From positions 12,993,892-13,057,891 of the forward strand of contig JADCRB010000016.1 of assembly GCA_021464245.1 (NCBI GenBank): a stretch of DNA of 64,000 bases, written 5' to 3'. The stretch comes from Carallia brachiata (Eukaryota; Streptophyta; Magnoliopsida; Malpighiales; Rhizophoraceae). The notes beneath the pieces were generated by a model. That model was not told the DNA's origin, did not search any database, and was given only the letters and a program-made list of their open reading frames with translations. Position numbers and translations under genes: made by a program. Shown here piece by piece: positions 35,673 through 47,200 of this stretch; position 1 is the first letter of the stretch, and each line of letters opens with the position of its first letter.

Positions 35673-36819
35673 TTAAACTTGATGCACGGTAGTAAATTTA
35701 GAGCTGATAGTACTTTCAGCTAAAAGCAAGCTGATACTTTTGCTGTTTATTGGAAGGAAGAGACCAAAATGTTTCTCAAATGCTGGTTCCTTCAGATTTT
35801 CGTCAAACATTGCAAATAAATATGCCTCTATAGCCTGCCCTGGCTTCCTGGGCGTCCCTTGCTTCACATGATTGATCAGGTTTCTATAGTAAGTCCTTGC
35901 GTTTTCCACCGTGGTTGCAGTGCCGCCTTCTGATGGCCAGCCACTCTCTGATACAACTATTTTCAAGTTGGAAGCACCTGCCTTTTCAAGAGCAGCATAA
36001 AGAGCATCCAATTGGGCATCAAACAGATTTCGGTACCCATACTGATTATCCTGTACCACAACTACTGGCGAAGTAAATAAAGCATAGTCAAGTCTGATGC
36101 TTTGTAGGTTATTAATGTAGCCAAAGTAAGGGTACACATTTGCCAAAAGTGGTGCTCCATTGGCCTTTAGGAAGTTGAGGATTGGGTTTAAGAATGAAAT
36201 TGCACTGGCACTAAATGCCCCATTTGATGGAGGAAAAGAATTTCCCAACAAAGTTGTGTCTATTGCTGTTGAAACCTTAATCTGGCCTTGCAAATTGGCT
36301 GATGCTATTGCATTGTAGATGTTCTGCATTGCTGGCAGGATGTACCTTGCTTTTGCATCTGCAGGCGGCACTTCATTTCCAACAGCAATATAGCGGAATC
36401 TGACATTTGAAGAGTAGGCCAAGATGTTGTTTCGGACCCAAGTTGCTGCAGCAGATGCATCGGCCAAGGCCTGAAGGTTATCGTTAGGGACGCCAAGGAT
36501 GACTTCTATGTTTGATCCTCTAAGTGCGGCGAGTGTTCTTTGATCCGGATCATATATTCGCATCCTTCGAATACCGTTGGCTTGATAGAGACTTACAACT
36601 TCTGGATCAGATGGTAAGTTTTGCCATTCTTTCCATAACAAACGCCTACGGATTGTGCATCTGCAAAACATTAGACCAATAAGTAATGTGTTTTTTTGGT
36701 CAAGATAACCAATTTATAGTGCAAATCACTCAGGCAAACGAAAGAACACAAAACATACCTGCTAATCTTATTTCTTGGCAAGAAATCAACAGAGCTAAGA
36801 GTAATAGTATAGGAGCCAT
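35673..36819 (-). CDS. Beta-1,3-glucanase (GH17, PR-2 type) with two apparent frameshifts
   Basis: Glucan endo-1,3-beta-glucosidase, which cleaves beta-1,3-glucans such as callose and fungal wall glucan; secreted or vacuolar. Exon 1 (36759-36819) encodes a signal peptide starting [15 protein letters not shown]; a GT-AG intron (36661-36758) is in the position usual for this family; exon 2 begins at 36660. The domain carries IAVGNEV (acid/base Glu) and [13 protein letters not shown] (nucleophile Glu) and is about 310 residues. Two differences from the family pattern look like one-base losses. The first is in the A4 run at 36619-36622, separating VGVCYGKNG from NLPSD. The second is near 35750, after GLFLP; in the other frame a normal tail ([11 protein letters not shown]) ends at a TGA at 35716-35718, whereas the current frame runs to 35673. 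It is a recent pseudogene, or a real gene with two sequence errors. Confidence 0.88.
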
Positions 36820-36872
36820 GGAATGTGCTTAGCATACAATACTCTGCATTGCAATTTCAAGTTCCTTTTCCC

Positions 36873-36885
36873 AGTATATATAGAC
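36873..36885 (-). promoter_or_regulatory. TATA box of the glucanase gene
   Basis: CTATATATACTGG on the minus strand, about 60 bases upstream of the ATG at 36819. The spacing is right for a plant core promoter. Confidence 0.65.
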
Positions 36886-36939
36886 TGGCAGAAGAGTCAT
36901 GCCTATCAAAAGGGTCAAGATAGGAGGCCATTTGCCATC

Positions 36940-38200
36940 AATCAAGCCCTCTAGCCCGGAAAATTTCCACACGGCACTCCATTTTGGCTAACTGGGCGCC
37001 ATAAATTCCAACAATTTTCTCTGTTGAAACTTGAAAGTTCTCTGGTCTTCTATTTAAGACAAAATTTTGGCTGCCTAACCTAAGCCTAGCAGCCAAGTTC
37101 AAGGTTCCAGGCCTAAACATTTGTCCATCTATCCAATCCAAATTTTGAAATTCAGTTAGTGATCGTGACTCAAAATTCAGAGTAAACTATGAGCTAGCAA
37201 GAGTATAACGGTTCTACCTTTGAACAAGTCAAGTAACGCACGTACGTCCATTAACCTGACCCCATTTTTTGGCTATGATTCCCACAGGGCTCTCAAATTG
37301 GCACATGTATGTTCAAAGAGTATTGGTGGACTAAGGATTTGGCTGCTTGGGATCTCCCTAGTAATATTCCGTTGTACTCACAAGATAAAATTTTACTACG
37401 GAGATACAAGAAATATATAAGACTAAGACATTAGTTTCTTTTATCAAATTATAGTCATTGATTATTATGTAAAAAAAAACAGAGAGAGAGAGAGAGAGAG
37501 AAAATTATAACTAGTAGTTATGATTTTTTATTTGTGAGTATATGTCTACAACCATATTCACTTCTTATGACATTTTTGGGCAAGATATGTTCCCTCAAAT
37601 AGTAGTATTTGGTAGCTGAAATTTTGTCGTTACTTTTGATAATTATATGATATCTAAAGTTATTTCACGCACTCATTTTCTTATAAAAATAGGTTTATGA
37701 GTAACGGTTCTTGCCTTGAAAAAAATATAATTATTATACTTAAAATTGGTAGGATTTATGAAAAGGAAAGGGATATGTAAAGTGACTATGAACTTCATCA
37801 AGTCACAAATTTCAATTTCAGTGTGGATGACCCATAAATAGATGAGAGATTAAAACAAAGAGAGATATATTTTCCTGGATAATTTGATCAGCTAATGGAT
37901 TGGTTAGCATATGCTGGGAAGGCTAACAGCTCAATTATGAGAAAGACCGATTGGAGTCCCTGTGGAATTATTCGAATAAAGCCTGACTCACATGTCGAGA
38001 ATGTGAACCAGTTTGTGTCTGCGAACGGATTCATTTGATTACACAAAAAAAAAAAAAAAAAGAGAGAGAGAGAGAGAGAAAAGAAAACACCCACTATTAT
38101 GAATTTTTTTTTGGTCTTTGTTTGAAGAAAATAATTTCACGGTGGGGACTGAATGCCGATTGAATGTGGGAAGAAGTATCTTCACACAAATAACCAGACT
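36940..38200. other. Upstream region of the glucanase and intergenic DNA
   Basis: No conserved gene was recognised. Short open frames occur but show no family motif. Contains (GA)n runs at about 37481-37501 and 38062-38080. Confidence 0.5.
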
Positions 38201-38214
38201 GCAAGAGAAGGTAT

Positions 38215-38586
38215 TTTTTTTTTTTTATTTGAGGGAACGGAAAACTTTACTAATTATGAATCAGAAGAAACATCAATATATCCGAGTGTTGAATCGTTCC
38301 AAATAAACTCACCAATCTCCTTAAAGCTACTCTAACCAGTTCATGAGGTACTACAAGATTTTCTTGCCTCCTAATGTGCTTCAAAGAAAAAACAGCAAAA
38401 TGGGAAGATAGACAACGAACACATCCTGTGCCAACTGATCCAAAAGAGTACCATCCTTATGGTTCTGGTGAAAGCCCTTGACCACTAGCATGCTATCTGT
38501 TTCAACACATACATGGGTTGAGGGTAAATCAATGGCCTTTCGAACAGCGTAGCAGACACGAAGCATTTCAAGAATATCAACATCAA
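38215..38586 (-). mobile_element. 5'-truncated LINE-type fragment with RNase H-like domain
   Basis: On the minus strand a frame reads VCYAVRKAIDL then VCVETDSMLVVKGF, the middle of a plant RNase H-like (RVT_3) domain with its Asp. It ends in poly(A) (plus-strand T run just after 38214). A 12-base target duplication AAGAGAAGGTAT lies at 38203-38214 and 38587-38598. Length 372 bases. Confidence 0.8.
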
Positions 38587-39239
38587 AAGAGAAGGTATAG
38601 CTGGAGAAAAAAGAAAATCCAAAAAGCCAAAAGCCAATAATTGGAAAACAATTGGGTGGATGGGATAAATCTATTTTAAAAAAACAAAATGCGTAAGAAT
38701 TTGGATAAAAGAAAGTAATAAAAAATACACCACACTGTCATAATAATCACATTAAAAGAACATTTTCACCACCATGACTTAAACAAATAACCTTTTTGCC
38801 CGAATATCCTAAATTTCAATAAAAAGATATGAAAAAAAAAACATTCGAATAGGATTAATCTTATTATATCCTAATTATCAATTAATATATACAAAAAAAA
38901 CATAAAAATCATAATTATTTTTTATATGATTATATATTTGTAATTTCGTAATCACAACTACATTTTTTTCTTCATTTTCATAACATTTGGGAATACCTTT
39001 TACCTTTCACCAAGCCTTTAACGGGTCGGAGTGGCCATCTGCTTCGTAGAAAGTCAGTGAGTAAATTTTCATGGTATTTCTTTTTTCTTTTATTTTTTTT
39101 TATTTCAAAAAAGGATAAGTAACATTGGTAACTCGTTGAAAAGATTTTTTTAAATTTCTTATCCAAGGTAGAGTATAGATGAGATTTACTCGAATTCCTT
39201 ATTTAAGATAGGGTGCATGCTACTATTTCTAAATCTGCC

Positions 39240-39402
39240 GATAGAGTAAATTATAATAAGCATGGCAAAGACCACCGCAAAGTTATTTGAGACTCGAGAA
39301 ACTCAGAGTAAGTTTACTTCCACTGAATGACTACAATAGAATTCGAATCCGTAACTTTATAAAGATACAGTCAAATTCCTTACCACTTGGACCGCATGGC
39401 TT
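39240..39402 (-). mobile_element. tRNA-derived SINE
   Basis: On the minus strand GCGGTCCAAGTGGTAAGGAA is an A-box/D-arm pattern and GGATTCGAATTC, about 45 bases later, a B box. The body continues to about 39240. The tRNA-like part lacks a closing acceptor stem. Confidence 0.6.
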
Positions 39403-40353
39403 TTTCTTCTAATAGATGTTGAAGTTGTTGATACTTAAGATTCTTACATATTTTCTTTTCCAATATGATTAATTGATAAAGAGAAAATTTTAAATTGTAA
39501 GTAAAAAAATAAAATTTTGAGTAGAGTCAGATTAAAACAAAGAAATATGAAAATAAATTTATGTAATATAAAATTATATGTATATTATATTTATGCAAAA
39601 AAAAAAAAAAAAAGAAAAGATTAGCAAGTATATCAAATAGCCGTCGGATCACCCAAATTTCAATCCAAATTGATTAACGTATACCAGGTCTAAAAGTCTT
39701 TATGCTGAACGAGGCCTCTATCTGCCGTCCTCGCATCTTAATTTTGCTGTCCTTTTGCACCATAATTTTAACAGCTGGGACAGGAGCCCATGTCTATTAA
39801 AAATGTGCATAAGTGCATTTATTACCAATTCCGACCTTTTTTTTTTCAACAAAAAATGTAAATCGTGAAAATGTAGATTATTATACTTTTAGATTAGAGT
39901 TAGAGTAATTTTTTATTTAAATACTTTATTTAATTTTTTTTATCAGAATGTATTCACACACTGATAGAGCCGAATACAGTATTGAACTTTCAATCCAACA
40001 TAATAAACTTATTAATTAATAAATATCATATATATATATATAAACCTTTCTTTTCAATGGGTCAATAGGTCTGGACAACCCTTGTTCATGAGTGCTGCTA
40101 TTGAAAATAATTATTCAAAAAATAATTATTTCCATTTTTTCAAAAATTAATTTATGATTCTTTTTCTTTCTATATAATTTCCATTTATGTGAAAGCTTTC
40201 TCGGTTGCTTTCCGAAATATAAAAATGCTTTCTTTCACCTTCTTCTATGCTTTTTCTCACAATGGGCTACTGTTTGATTTCTTGTTAACTAAATGTGACT
40301 AATCACACTTGAAACGTTCATGGAAATTCAAATAACTAATTAATATTTCTTTT

Positions 40354-40816
40354 GGGATATACATTTTTTAAGTCGTATATCTTTATATTTTTTTAAAATA
40401 TGAATTTTAAATCTTTTTAAAATTTCATTTGAGTGTTAAACTTTTCGATTTTCTACCAAATCAGTCCCTATGTGGACGAAAATGATCAATCTATTAAAAA
40501 ATGATTTTGATCTTATAAAAAATGATTTAAAAAAAATTAAATACATGAATTGAATATTTTTTTATCAAATCATATGAATTTTAACTATTTAATTCGTATA
40601 TTTGTTGATTAAAAAATATTTAATATGTATATTATCTTGATAAAAAAAATATTTAATTCACGTATTTGATATTTTTTAATAATTTTCATTAAGTTAAACT
40701 CATTTGTTAATAGATTAACCACTTTTTGTAAACGAAAAGACTAATTTAAAAAGAAATTAAAAAATTTAAAATTTAAATAAAATATAAAGATTTAAGACTT
40801 GAATTATACATATCTC
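40354..40816. mobile_element. MITE, GGGATATACAT family, copy 2
   Basis: 463 bases; ends GGGATATACATTTTTTAAGTC and (reverse complement) GAGATATGTATAATTCAAGTC. Flanks ATTTCTTTT (40345-40353) and ATTTATTTT (40817-40825) form a 9-base duplication with one mismatch. Same family as 31621-32134. Confidence 0.7.
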
Positions 40817-40825
40817 ATTTATTTT

Positions 40826-40861
40826 GTGTGTGTGTGTCTGTGTCTGTGTGTGTGTGTGTGT
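40826..40861. repeat. (TG)n microsatellite
   Basis: TG repeats interrupted by two TC dinucleotides. Confidence 0.85.
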
Positions 40862-41139
40862 GGATATTAATAGAACTGGGAACAATAACAGAGTCGATTG
40901 TGCTCCGCAAATGCATGCTAAGAGTCAAGAGCTAGGGTTACTCATTGAAGTTGCCGTTCCTTGTCACCGTCGCTGTGTGAGGCAACTATCCTCGAATGGC
41001 AGGAGACAAGACCATTTAGAAAGAGGGCAAGATTGCTTGAAATTTTGGAAGCTGAGAAATGTATTATTGGGGGCTAGAAGAAAATGTAGAAATTTGATTG
41101 GTGAAGTTGGTGAACAGAATTTAAATATCGAGCTCAGCT

Positions 41140-41600
41140 AGGGTGACCCGCGCCCTTGTACGCGGAATAAACGCGTCCTTTTTATTGATTCTCTGTTCTC
41201 TTTTTTTGTAAATTTTTTTTCAGCTGCCTCCCTAAAATAGGAACATATTATTAGTGGCCTTGCACCTGTCCTTTGTTGGTAGTGCAGCCCCGCTTTTTTT
41301 GTTTTTTTTTTTTTTTTATCAAAAAAGAAAGATAGAGTAATATATAAAATAGAGTTCCATTATATGTACGCGCAAAAACAGACGGGGAGAAGATCAAAAA
41401 ATTTGTGTATACAACTAACTGACTTATTTGTCCAACAAAACGCTAAATTTTTGCAACGAAAAATAGATGAAAAAATACTTTAAAATTTTGTTACAATAAT
41501 TCATTGTCTCGTTGCATAAATAACTCACCTGGTTGCACAAAAAAATTTTCTCATATTCTTTGTGTCCGCTTTTTCCCGTCCACCTATATTTACTGATAAA
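41140..41600. mobile_element. Retroposon tail and foldback MITE remnants
   Basis: 41140-41335 contains GC-rich words and two T-runs that look like a retroposon end. 41385-41590 has facing arms (GACGGGGAGAA and TTTTTCCCGTC) with TTGCAAC / GTTGCA words, related to the foldback at 16822. Confidence 0.4.
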
Positions 41601-41929
41601 AATATTATTAATTTTACCTAAATTAATAAATTTAACACCAATTTAAAAAAATTACAAATTTAATCTAATTTTACTTAAAATAACAAATTTAACACGCAAT
41701 AATTTTATATGAATAAAATTTGTTAGTTTCGATAATAGATTTATAAAAATAAGTCTATTTTGATAATATGATAATCATACAAGTTAATACTATATTATTG
41801 AAATAGATAAATTCTGTTCAACAAATTTTACAGCGTACTAAATTTATTACTTTTTAAAATCGGTGCTAGATTTGTTATTTAAAAAAAAAAATAGTGATAT
41901 TGTTGTATATTAACCCAAAAAAGATTTAT

Positions 41930-42232
41930 GGTGAATATGTTGGTTACTAAATTTTTAGACCGAGATTAGAATAACTCCTATTTGAATACCTCATTTAACA
42001 ATTCTCATAGGAGTTGACTCACCACCCGAACACTGTTGACCCGAGCGTTATTTCTTCAAGCTGACCACAACGATTGCCAAGTCTGAAACAAAAAACGTGT
42101 AGCTCACAGTAGTCACAGAACAAATCAGGAGTTAAACTCCATATGCTGCCAGTAGGACTCGAATTTGGGCTACAAGTAAAAAAAATACGTCGAATTGTTA
42201 CTAAACTATCACCTCAGGTAGTAACCCCCACT
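41930..42232 (-). mobile_element. tRNA-derived SINE
   Basis: On the minus strand GTGATAGTTTAGTAAC fits an A box and CCAAATTCGAGTCC a B box; the body extends toward 41930. It sits at the edge of the 3' flank of copy C. Confidence 0.5.
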
Positions 42233-42399
42233 TTTTTCAATTCAACAAAGTGCTTGTTTATGCATACTTGCTATTTTATTTGCCTCCAGATGATTCAAAG
42301 GCAAAAATATTAATTGTTAATGTTCTTGTCACTAAAAAGTATTATTGTGAAGATTTATGTCCTTAAATAGTTAAAGTTAAAAGAAAATCTCTCTCTCTA

Positions 42400-44040
42400 A
42401 AATTTTTCTCATTCAAATTTTAACACTTTTTATCTTTGACAAAGCATAATAGATGTTGGCACCAGCCACCCAACCTCCTACTCTTTCCTTTTCTTTTTCT
42501 CTCTTCTTTTTTAAGTTTCATTTCTCTCTCTCTTTTCTCACTCTTTTTCTTCCTCTTCTCTTTGTGTAAAGTTCTTCCTTCTTATCTCTTTGTTGTGTTT
42601 GGGCTTTTGTCCCTTTAGATTCGCCTATATAAGAGTCACTCATGGTCTTTTTACTATTAAATTTAGGTCTCTCTGCTGCCTACCACTATCTCTATCATCA
42701 CTACTGCCGCCTCCATTGTCACTACCGCTGCCTCCCTCGCCCGCTTTGTGATGGGGTTTTGTTGTGTGTCCTTGAGCTGAGTGTTGGGTCTTGTTTGTTT
42801 GTATTTTTATGTAGTTTGTAATTTAATATTTTGAAAGATCGTTGTTGAGTGTAATCAATTGGAATCCGTCACAGGTCCGCTAAAATGCGGTAGGTGCTAT
42901 CATTGGCAGCTTTGTCGATTGGACTAGATCTATCTAAACTTTTGATTTTATATAAGTTTAGTTGCAGTTCGATATATACTCTCGTTATAAGATTTTGTCT
43001 AAACAGACTTTGTATCTAGTTAATTAATGGTCTATTTAATCATATCAGTTATAGATCAATTTTATCGTATTGTATTCATACTTTGTGCAAGTGCTCCTGA
43101 AACTTTTATGTCAAATTTGTGTACAATTAGGAATAATATTAGTGTAACGATTTTCTATGTTCAAAAATTAAAAAAAAAAATGCTTTATGTCAAAAAAATT
43201 TTTAAAAAAATTATTACTTCACCACTTGAAGAGGTAGTTTAGTGACAATTCAGCATGCTTGTTCTGTCATTGACCTGAGCTCGAATTCTCGTGCCAGCCT
43301 AGGTAAAAATTAAGGATTTTTTGTTAAGAGCGCAATAGTAAATTTAAGACTCGTTAATTCTGTGGTGGGATGTAGGAAATGCCCGCTCGGGCCCATCAAT
43401 GATTGTTTGGTGAGTTTATCTCTTTGGGGTTGTGGAATAAGGTATGTGAAGCGAAAATTTTCCCTGATATCTGCATATAAATCTGATGAATAAAAAATTT
43501 ACGATAAATCATTTTTTATATTAAAAAAAACATTCAATTTTGTGAAAAAGACACATATATTAGTTACCAATTTATCATTTAGAAGCAATTGTACTTTAAA
43601 ACAAAAAAAGAAATTTTTTTCAAAACCTATATCCTAAATGACTCTTTTTTCTTTATTCTCTGTATTAAGTTTTACAATTAATTAAAATATTATCTCACAA
43701 AAATAATAATCTCAATTACTCATTGTTTTCTTTACATTTCTTTTTTTATTTATCAAGATTTGAAACTTTGAACTTTTATGTGAGTATTTTTTACTTTCAC
43801 AAATGTAGCTTTTCTTCCACTGCTAGCTTCATCTGTTAGTTTTTGCTGCCAAGGTGACAATGCCTTAAGACCAAAAACTTATAGTCTCAATATTTTCACA
43901 TCATAAGCAAGGTAAGAAGTAAGGCTCTAAAGCAATCATCATATAAGACAAGAATTATTTGAAGTTTTTCAGTACCTTCTCCTTTTCCACTTTGGTTTTT
44001 TTCTTATAAAAGGAGTAAAGCTCTATTTTGATTGCTACTC
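42400..44040. repeat. 3'-flank block of copy C (duplicate of 3700-5340)
   Basis: Long near-identical runs with the flank of copy A. No gene is seen; the frames at 42436 and 43027 are not conserved in the other copy. Confidence 0.75.
43215..43400 (+). mobile_element. tRNA-derived SINE relic (same site as 4538-4740)
   Basis: TAGTTTAGTGACA (A box) and GAGCTCGAATTC (B box). Better preserved than its partner in the flank of copy A. Confidence 0.45.
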
Positions 44041-44045
44041 TGTTT

Positions 44046-44258
44046 TTTTCTTTTTTGAGAACAAAACATAGCTGCTTCCATTAATCAACTTGAAAGTGCC
44101 TTACATCATTCCTAAGCAAAGCATACACATTGTTTAAACAAAACGAAGAAGAGAAACAAGCAAAGGGCTCCGCGGGCGCTAACTTTGCTAGAGCATGAGC
44201 AACAAGATTCGATTCACGATTACTACTTTGGTTGTTGATTGTAATAAAAAACGTTTGC
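44046..44258 (-). mobile_element. RNase H-like retroposon fragment beyond copy C
   Basis: NRESNLVAHALAKLAPAE in a minus-strand frame just past the stop of copy C, followed by an A-rich tail. Same insertion as 5342-5562. Confidence 0.65.
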
Positions 44259-44259
44259 T

Positions 44260-47200
44260 CTACTGTGAGTCCGTATTCATTGGATAAAGATCCTGGCCAG
44301 ATGTCTGGGATGAACCAATCCATATTGTTTCTGCGGTTCCCATAAGAGACTTGCTTTCAATTTCCCTTTCACTTTCTGGCTGCCTCATACTTCCATCAAA
44401 TTGATTTCTTAAGGCCATAAACCGCAGTTCATCACCGTAAATGCTCGGGTCCGCGGCCAGTTCGTGAACAGTAGCTCGGCCTTCAAGCATACTTAATGCT
44501 GCAGACATTGTTGGCCTAAGAGCAGGCGATGGATTAGTGCATAGCAGTGCCACTTTAATCATTCTAACAACTTCTTCTTTGTTGAATTCTGATCCCAATC
44601 TCGGATCCACCAGCTCCAACAGATTTCCCTTTTGTTGTAAAACGAAAGCCTGAAATAATAATGCAAGAGCATTTAACATGACTCATTTAGTATCCGGTGT
44701 TTTTTTTTTTTTTTCATCAAATGTCGTAACCATTTAAAATTCATACAATTTATCGAAGTTGCATATTTTAGGGGGAAAAAAAGAACAGAGAGATACATCA
44801 TTGTCTTATATTTTCACTTAAAGGCGTAAATACGCAATGCAACCGTAGGATTTCCTCTAATTGAACTTCCAAAATCAAGTGAATATGAGAAAATAGATTT
44901 TCATGTCTTCCTGTCCTGTATAACGCATAGTTCCACTCCAATGAACTGCCGCACTATTTCTACTTGGTTCTGTGAATTGGAATAGGATTCTACTAAAGAA
45001 AACACGGGTTTACTCAAGTTCATAATGGTGTCTAAACTTAGACTCTAGTTGAATCTATGAAAGGAATGCACGAGAGATCCTACCCAATCAAGGAGGCATA
45101 CGAAATTTTCATTTGGTCGATATTTCATGTTGCTCTTTCCAGCAACCAGTTCCAGTGTAACCACCCCGAAACTGTAAACATCTGCCTTGTATGTTAAGTA
45201 TCCCCATAACGCATATTCTGGCGCCATGTATCCTCTGCAAAAGAAAGATTACTATATAAGTCTTGTTGTATTACTGCTAATATTAGATCCATAATACTCT
45301 TGTATGCTGATTAAAGAAATAATTGTTGGAAAGCAAAAAATCTCACATCGGTGGGAAAATAAAAAGGTTTACAAGTTAAGGGTAAGTTGGTTAAAGTGAC
45401 TTAAGTTATTTTAATAAAATAACGAACCCATAAAATGAATTTGAGATAAATTTACACTAACACTCTCTTCCCGTAATAGCCCACACCACAAAATATATTA
45501 ATAATGAATCATCTAAGGGTGGTTTTGCTCACATAGTTCCAGCAACTCTTGTGCTGATGTGAGTGTTCTCTTCCTCGTCGAGCTTGGCCAATCCGAAATC
45601 AGAAATCTTAGGGTTAAGGTCTCGGTCAAGGAGAACATTTGTGGTTTTGATGTCTCTGTGAACAATCCTCAGAGTTGATTCTTCATGCAGGAAAGCTAGA
45701 CCTTTCGCTATGCCAATACATATTCTCTGCCTGGTAGGCCAATCCAATTTCAAATGGCCTTCTTCTTTATCTGCAGTCAGCATTGACAGCTCTTTAATAA
45801 AATTCATTACCCTAATTCTGTTTTACTAGGTACTTACGATATATTTTCCTTTTATTTGACAAAATTGTTTAAGGAGCTCACCGAATAAAGCATTGGCAAG
45901 ACTATTGTTTTCCATGTATTCATAAACCAACAACAACTGATTTCCTTCGACACAACATCCATATAGTCGAACAAGATTTGGGTGTTGCAGAGCTGAAATC
46001 ATGCCTATTTCATTAACGAATTCACGATTCCCCTGCTTTGACTTCGAAGACAGCCGCTTGACTGCAACAATTGTACCATCTGACAATGTTCCCTACAATG
46101 AGGTTACATTGTAAACTAGTGTCATGCCGAACTATCAATAGTTAAGCAAAATGAGACCAAAATTATACATAAGCAAATATAAATTTGCAAGTTTTTGACT
46201 ACCTTGTAAACAGATCCAAAACCGCCTTCTCCAATCTTGTTTTGGAGATCAAAATTGTTAGTGGCAGCTTTGATTTGCCGATAAGTAAAAATGCCAGTCT
46301 GAAGATCTAAACCCATTAGTTCTGTGCAAAGAATAATAATATTATGTGACATTCTCTTCTTCAACTGAACCAAGATAATGATTGACAAAATTTTCCTTTC
46401 ATTATGCGATTCATTACCTCGTTCCCTTTGTGACCGGCCTCTGAAGCCAACCTTCCACCAAATAGAACCCATGATAACAAGAATGAGAAACAGAATACAG
46501 CCTGCAGCTCCTATCGCAATAAATTGCTTCCTTCTGGACTTAGTAGGAGGCTTCGATTCTGCGAAAAAGCTAGGAGGCTTCGATTCTGTGAAAAATCAAA
46601 GATTAATTACTAAGACTACGACCAAGCAAATTATGATAAGCATTCAGTAATTATCTCTATATGCTTCTTTCGCATGTAATTTAAAATATGCAGCACAAAT
46701 ACAACTGCCATCCTAAAATACAATGGAAGTATGACTTGCCAGATTCTATGTCAATGGCAGATACGAGAGGGCCATATATTCCTTTCCTTGGGGCTGTCGT
46801 TGTCCCCTTTCCAGCCCAACGAAATTGAATCTCTAAATCTCCGTCCGTAACAAGTGCCTTAGATGGCCAGATAAACACCTTATCTACGCCTTGCGCTTTC
46901 TTTGCAATATCAAAGTCCTTCAACTCTATTTTCCCCTACACCATACAGCTCTAATCAGCCATCTTCTATTATGGGTGGACTATGTAAAATGTAGAGTTGG
47001 CTACCTGTATATAGACATCAAATATCCTTCTTCCAAGACTCTGGAATGATCTGTTGTCCCTGATTACTATCTCTACAAAGTGAAGCTTCACATCGTAACT
47101 CCCATTTGCTAAACAACGCACGTAATATGTCAGAGAAAGTGGGGTGAGGCGAGCGCTTTTGTACAATTCAGGGTTGTTCATTTTCAGTACAGAAACATTT

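Larger units (their letters stand above)
39640..41120. repeat. Block R copy near 39.6-41.1 kb
   Basis: Matches 16540-18200 in order: the AGGAGCCCATG word (39783), TATGTGAAAGC-type words near 40187, the block R anchor near 40980, and TTGATTGGTGAAGTTGG near 41093. It is interrupted by the MITE at 40354-40816. Confidence 0.65.

Noticed and set aside
36938..37141. 67-codon minus-strand frame upstream of the glucanase
   Set aside because: No family motif, no splice link to the glucanase, and it lies beyond the TATA box.
40826..41141. 105-codon plus-strand frame beginning in the TG repeat
   Set aside because: Begins as poly-Cys/Val from the microsatellite and continues through block R, whose other copies do not keep the frame.
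45324..45499. Solo LTR
   Set aside because: Starts TG but does not end in CA, and the flanking repeat is six bases and AT-only; left unclassified.
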